A stretch of DNA of 35,572 nt, taken from contig JAVXEO010000014.1 of NCBI GenBank assembly GCA_036658435.1, positions 1-35,572 on the forward strand. Reading direction: 5' to 3'. The translations under genes were made by a program, and so were the position numbers. Within the stretch, counting starts at the first letter, position 1, and the number at the start of each line of letters is the position of its first letter. This DNA is from DIGJ01 sp036658435 (GTDB taxonomy: Bacteria; Bacillota; Clostridia; Lachnospirales; Lachnospiraceae). The notes below the pieces were generated by a model. It ran no database searches, was not told where the DNA came from, and saw nothing but the letters and a program-made list of their open reading frames with translations. This document shows positions 32,101 to 35,572 of this stretch, in pieces.

Positions 32101-33063
32101 TCATAATTCTAATGTTTTTAACTGGCTTTCAATATGCCCTGTAATATTTGTAATTGCATCACGGTAAGAGCCTTTTAAAGAACAGCCGGCTGCTTTTATA
32201 TGTCCCCCGCCGCCAAAATAAACAGCAATTCTGTTTACATCAACCTTTCCATTGGAACGCAGACTAATCTTAAATTCTCCGGGATTGATTTCGTAAGCAA
32301 GTACGGCAACCTCTACCCCTTTTGTAATACGAAGCTGGTCTATTACCCCATCTAAATCTTTTGGCTCTGCACCATAAAATTTCAAGATTCTTTCTTCTAC
32401 GCAAGAAGCAATTACTTTACCATTTAACAGAAAGAAACTCTCCAAAAGACATCTTCCTAAAATCTGGTTTTGTAAATACGTTTTTTGAAAAAAAGTTTCA
32501 TCTATAATCTTTGAAAATGGAATTCCTTTTTCCATTAAATTTCCTGCAATTTCCATGGTCTCTTTTGAAGTATTAGAGTGTTTAAAACCACCGGTATCGT
32601 GAACAATTCCCATATATAAGGCTTCTGCGGTATTTTTGGAAATTTTATTCTTATCCAATAGTCCATATACCACCTCACAAGTAGAACTTTTTTCAGCTTT
32701 TACAATGTTTTTCATTCCAAAAGCCGTATTGCTGATGTGATGGTCTATTACTATATTCTTGTGAGCATTCAAAAAGAGTGGTTGTGCATCTCCTAAGCGA
32801 TCCAAAGACCCACAATCCAAGGAAATAAACAAATCATATGAACTCTCTGACTTTTCTGCTTTTTTTATCTCACAAGCATAGGAAAGGAACGAAAAAGATT
32901 CGGAAAAAGAATCCAAGTAAATTGCAATCCTTTTTTCCGAATAGTTTTCTTTCACATAATTATATAATCCCAGACAGGAACCAACGCAGTCCCCGTCCGG
33001 TCTTATATGTCCAGATATTCCAATTGAATTTGCTGATTCTATTTGTTGAATTAGATCATTCAT
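32101..33063 (-). CDS. nrnA: DHH family phosphoesterase NrnA (oligoribonuclease / pAp phosphatase)
   Basis: A manganese-dependent bifunctional enzyme that degrades very short RNAs and dephosphorylates pAp. In 320 residues the DHH domain shows H19, D23 and D25 (SGHIRPDGDCVGS), D83 (SLDCGSLDR) and D107-H108-H109 (IDHHISN). The C-terminal DHHA1 part has GGGGHIKAAGC (about 289-299). It overlaps rbfA by 8 bases, with its GGAGG inside rbfA, so translation is probably coupled. It sits in the usual place between rbfA and truB. Confidence 0.93.
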   Translation of the reverse strand: MNDLIQQIESANSIGISGHIRPDGDCVGSCLGLYNYVKENYSEKRIAIYLDSFSESFSFLSYACEIKKAEKSESSYDLFISLDCGSLDRLGDAQPLFLNAHKNIVIDHHISNTAFGMKNIVKAEKSSTCEVVYGLLDKNKISKNTAEALYMGIVHDTGGFKHSNTSKETMEIAGNLMEKGIPFSKIIDETFFQKTYLQNQILGRCLLESFFLLNGKVIASCVEERILKFYGAEPKDLDGVIDQLRITKGVEVAVLAYEINPGEFKISLRSNGKVDVNRIAVYFGGGGHIKAAGCSLKGSYRDAITNITGHIESQLKTLEL

Positions 33064-33445
33064 TGGTATCCTCCAGCCTTTCTCTTTCTTTATCCTTACT
33101 ATTTACGTCATCAATTAATTTTGACATATTGACTCCGTATTCAATGGATTGATCCATAATAAAAGTAAGTTCCGGTGTATTTCTTAAATTTACGGTCTTT
33201 GCCAATTGGCTTCTAATAAACGGAGCGGCACTTTTAAGTCCTTCATAGGTGTTCTTTCTGGATTCTTCATCACCCAGCACACTAATATAGACCTTTGCAT
33301 GTTTTAAATCAGGTGCTACTTCTACGGCTACAACCGAAGTCATTGGGTCAATCCTTGGATCTTTAATTTCCTGTGAAATTAATTGACTCAGTTCTTTTTG
33401 CACTTCTCCATTGATCCGAGTATTCTTTATACTATTTTTACGCAT
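33056..33445 (-). CDS. rbfA: 30S ribosome-binding factor A
   Basis: A small KH-fold factor that helps mature the 16S 5' end and aids cold growth. It has 129 residues. Diagnostic stretches are ISQEIKDPRI (about 25-34), DLKHAKVYISVLG (about 50-62) and LRNTPELTFIMDQSIEYG (about 92-109). ATG 33445 follows AAGGG, 19 bases after the infB stop. It overlaps the next gene, nrnA. Confidence 0.96.
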   Translation of the reverse strand: MRKNSIKNTRINGEVQKELSQLISQEIKDPRIDPMTSVVAVEVAPDLKHAKVYISVLGDEESRKNTYEGLKSAAPFIRSQLAKTVNLRNTPELTFIMDQSIEYGVNMSKLIDDVNSKDKERERLEDTNE

Positions 33446-33464
33446 GCAAATCCCTTCTTTCTAT

Positions 33465-35572
33465 CTATCTTGGCACTTCCTGCATTATATAAACTTCTAC
33501 TTTATCTTCTTCTTGAACAGCATCAAACTTTTCAAATACAAGACCACATTCATATCCGGCAGCAACTTCTTTTACATCATCTTTGAATCGTTTTAAAGAA
33601 GCCAGTTCACCTTCAAAAATCAGTTTTCCATCTCGTGTAACTCTTACTTTAGAGTCTCTTACAATCTTACCATCCAGTACATAGGAACCGGCAATATTTC
33701 CCACTTTAGATGCCTTAAATACCTGGCGAATTTCTGCATGTGCAATGATTTTTTCTTCAAATATAGGATCAAGCATACCTTTCATAGCGGCTTCAATATC
33801 CTCTATTGCATTATAAATAACCTTATACAGTCTTAAATCAACTTTTTCTCTTTCCGCTATTTCTTTTGCCGTAGGATCTGGTCTTACATTAAAAGCAATA
33901 ATAATAGCATTGGAAGCACTTGCCAGAGTCACATCGGATTCATTAACTGCACCAACGGCTCCATGAATAATACGAATCGCAACTTCTTCATTACTTAATT
34001 TTACCAAACTTTGTTTTACTGCTTCCACAGAACCTTGAACATCTGCTTTAACAATCAAATTAAGTTCCTTCACATTTCCTGCCTGAATTTGAGAGAACAA
34101 ACCATCTAAAGAAAGTTTTGCTTTTGTATCGGCCAGGAGTTTTTCTCTTCCCTGTTTAATATAAGCATCTGCAATTCCACGCGCTTCTTTATCATTTTCT
34201 GTTGCCATAAATACTTCTCCGGCATTGGGAACTTCGTTTAATCCAAGGATTTCTACAGGCGTAGAAGGTAAAGCTTCTTTTACTCTTCTTCCCTTATCAT
34301 CCATCATCGCACGAACTTTACCATAAGAAGCTCCTATAACAATAGAATCTCCTACTTTAAGCGTACCTTTTTGAACTAAAATGGTAGCAACCGGTCCTCT
34401 TCCTTTGTCCAACTGGGCTTCAATTACGATACCCCTTGCCAGACGCTCTGGATTTGCTTTTAATTCCAGTACTTCTGAAGTCAAAATAATCATTTCCAGT
34501 AATTGGTCAATTCCTTCATGTGTTTTTGCAGATACCGGAACAAATACTGTGCTTCCGCCCCAATCTTCTGCAATCAGCTCTTGTTCTGCTAATTCCTGTT
34601 TTACACGTTCAATATTAGCACCTGGTTTATCAATTTTATTAATGGCAACAATAATTTCAACCTCGGCAGCTTTTGCATGGTTAATAGCTTCTACCGTTTG
34701 TGGCATAACACCATCATCTGCAGCAACCACTAAAATTGCAATATCCGTAGATTTAGCACCACGCATACGCATAGAAGTAAACGCTTCATGTCCCGGAGTA
34801 TCCAAAAATGTAATTTTTTCTCCACCGGCATTTACCATATAGGCACCAATATGCTGTGTAATACCACCCGCTTCTTTTTCTGTTACACGAGTCTCACGAA
34901 TGGCATCCAAAAGGGAAGTTTTACCATGATCGACATGCCCCATAACACAAACTACAGGTGGACGTTTCGTCATTTCTGCTTCGTCTTCTTCATCTTCTTT
35001 TAAGATTTCTTCAATGACATCTACTTTTTCCTCTAGTTCTACGATACAGTTGTAATCCAGTGCAATTTCTTCCGCTTCTTCAAAGGTAACTTCCTGATTA
35101 ATAGAATACATTTTTCCTTGTAAAAACAATTTTTTTACAATGCCCGCTGCGGGTTGTTTCATTTTATCCGCCAAATCACGAATTGTAAGAATTTCGGGTA
35201 TTATAACGGTTTTGATGCCATCCGTTTCCGGTTCTACTATAATTGGCTGTGGCTTAATAAATGCGCCTTTTCTGTTGGGATCTTTTTTAGGAAGCAGAGA
35301 ATTAATATCATTGTCTCTATAACGGCTGTTTCTATTTGAATAGTTATTTTTTTTGCTTTTATCGTTCTTTCTTTGTGGTGTTTTTTCCAATGGCTTTGTT
35401 GTCTCAAACATAGGTTTATCAAAATCTGCACGCTGTTTTGCAAATCCTCCACCATTTTGTCCCTGGCCACCAGGTCTATTATTGTTGTATGGACGAGCTC
35501 CTCCCGTTCCATTGGTATTGTTATTGTTGTATGGACGGGCTCCTCCTGTTCCATTATTATTGTAATTATTGT
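33465..35572 (-). CDS. infB: Translation initiation factor IF-2, 5' end beyond the window
   Basis: The GTPase that places initiator tRNA on the 30S subunit. The frame is open through the right edge, so the true start is outside; the ATG at 35411 is internal. The visible N-terminal part is Gly/Asn-rich, with 14-residue repeats NNNNTNGTGGARPY, then a Lys/Arg-rich stretch and the IF2-N helical subdomain. All GTPase motifs are present: GHVDHGKT (G1), GGITQHIG (G2), DTPGHEAF (G3), NKID (G4) and SAKT (G5). Domains II and III and the C-terminal initiator-tRNA-binding domain follow to the stop at 33465. It heads the visible part of the operon, with rbfA 19 bases downstream; nusA and ylxR probably lie beyond the window. 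Confidence 0.97.
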   Translation of the reverse strand, partial: NNYNNNGTGGARPYNNNNTNGTGGARPYNNNRPGGQGQNGGGFAKQRADFDKPMFETTKPLEKTPQRKNDKSKKNNYSNRNSRYRDNDINSLLPKKDPNRKGAFIKPQPIIVEPETDGIKTVIIPEILTIRDLADKMKQPAAGIVKKLFLQGKMYSINQEVTFEEAEEIALDYNCIVELEEKVDVIEEILKEDEEDEAEMTKRPPVVCVMGHVDHGKTSLLDAIRETRVTEKEAGGITQHIGAYMVNAGGEKITFLDTPGHEAFTSMRMRGAKSTDIAILVVAADDGVMPQTVEAINHAKAAEVEIIVAINKIDKPGANIERVKQELAEQELIAEDWGGSTVFVPVSAKTHEGIDQLLEMIILTSEVLELKANPERLARGIVIEAQLDKGRGPVATILVQKGTLKVGDSIVIGASYGKVRAMMDDKGRRVKEALPSTPVEILGLNEVPNAGEVFMATENDKEARGIADAYIKQGREKLLADTKAKLSLDGLFSQIQAGNVKELNLIVKADVQGSVEAVKQSLVKLSNEEVAIRIIHGAVGAVNESDVTLASASNAIIIAFNVRPDPTAKEIAEREKVDLRLYKVIYNAIEDIEAAMKGMLDPIFEEKIIAHAEIRQVFKASKVGNIAGSYVLDGKIVRDSKVRVTRDGKLIFEGELASLKRFKDDVKEVAAGYECGLVFEKFDAVQEEDKVEVYIMQEVPR
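35487..35570 (-). repeat. 42-base tandem repeat in the infB N-terminal linker
   Basis: Two consecutive 42-base units (35487-35528 and 35529-35570) encode NNNNTNGTGGARPY and a variant starting NNYNNN. The copies differ at a few bases and may continue beyond the window. Such repeats change length by slippage and sit in a flexible linker that tolerates it. Confidence 0.85.

Overview
The window reads as chromosome of a low-G+C Gram-positive anaerobe, most likely a Clostridia member of the Lachnospiraceae type. The grounds are A/T-rich third positions, strong AGGAGG-type ribosome sites with several TTG and GTG starts, SpoIIIE/FtsK and TepA side by side, formate-tetrahydrofolate ligase plus FolD, and an infB-rbfA-nrnA-truB-ribF operon. 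This placement is inferred from gene content, not from a phylogeny. I see no tRNA, rRNA, CRISPR array, insertion sequence, phage or plasmid gene. Most of the window is housekeeping DNA, and no gap without a gene exceeds 300 bases.

Layout, left to right. 162-2041 (minus): rimO then pgsA. 2204-3835 (plus): an unrecognised three-TM surface protein, closed by a very strong hairpin terminator. 3936-5410 (minus): an N-acetylmuramoyl-L-alanine amidase then folD. 5534-6892 (plus): an AI-2E/PerM family membrane protein. 6958-10164 (minus): a BvgS-like hybrid histidine kinase with two periplasmic-type binding domains and two receivers. 10302-12584 (minus): an aconitase-family hydratase. 12764-13867 (minus): a protein with EF-hand-like loops behind a flagellar sigma-D-type promoter. 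13978-15648 (minus): fhs. 15822-16772 (plus): a lone ATP-grasp ligase. 16798-16923: a cluster of perfect hairpins with unusually high G+C. 16942-18276 (minus): an NCS2 purine permease.

18455-24018 (minus): LTA-synthase-like protein, tepA and ftsK/spoIIIE, each with its own terminator or promoter signals. 24241-26812 (minus): rpsO and pnp, each with a recognisable promoter and with an attenuator-like hairpin between them. 26947-28614 (minus): a Na/Pi-cotransporter-family protein, divergent from a MocR/PdxR-type regulator (28811-30223, plus). The spacer between these two carries helically phased TTGTAA boxes. 30249-35572 (minus): ribF, truB, nrnA, rbfA and infB, with infB running off the right edge.

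Functional threads. RNA and translation functions dominate the right third (IF-2, RbfA, TruB, S15, PNPase, NrnA). Envelope and cell-cycle functions dominate the middle (LTA-synthase-like, TepA, FtsK). fhs and folD together interconvert formate and methylene-THF, though they lie about 9 kb apart. The points most worth a second look are the MocR regulator, which has Arg and His at the two positions expected to bind PLP by Lys and Tyr; its phased TTGTAA operator candidate; the hairpin cluster at 16.8-16.9 kb; the sigma-D-like promoter; and the tepA start that sits inside a terminator. I did not find a clear new multi-gene system.
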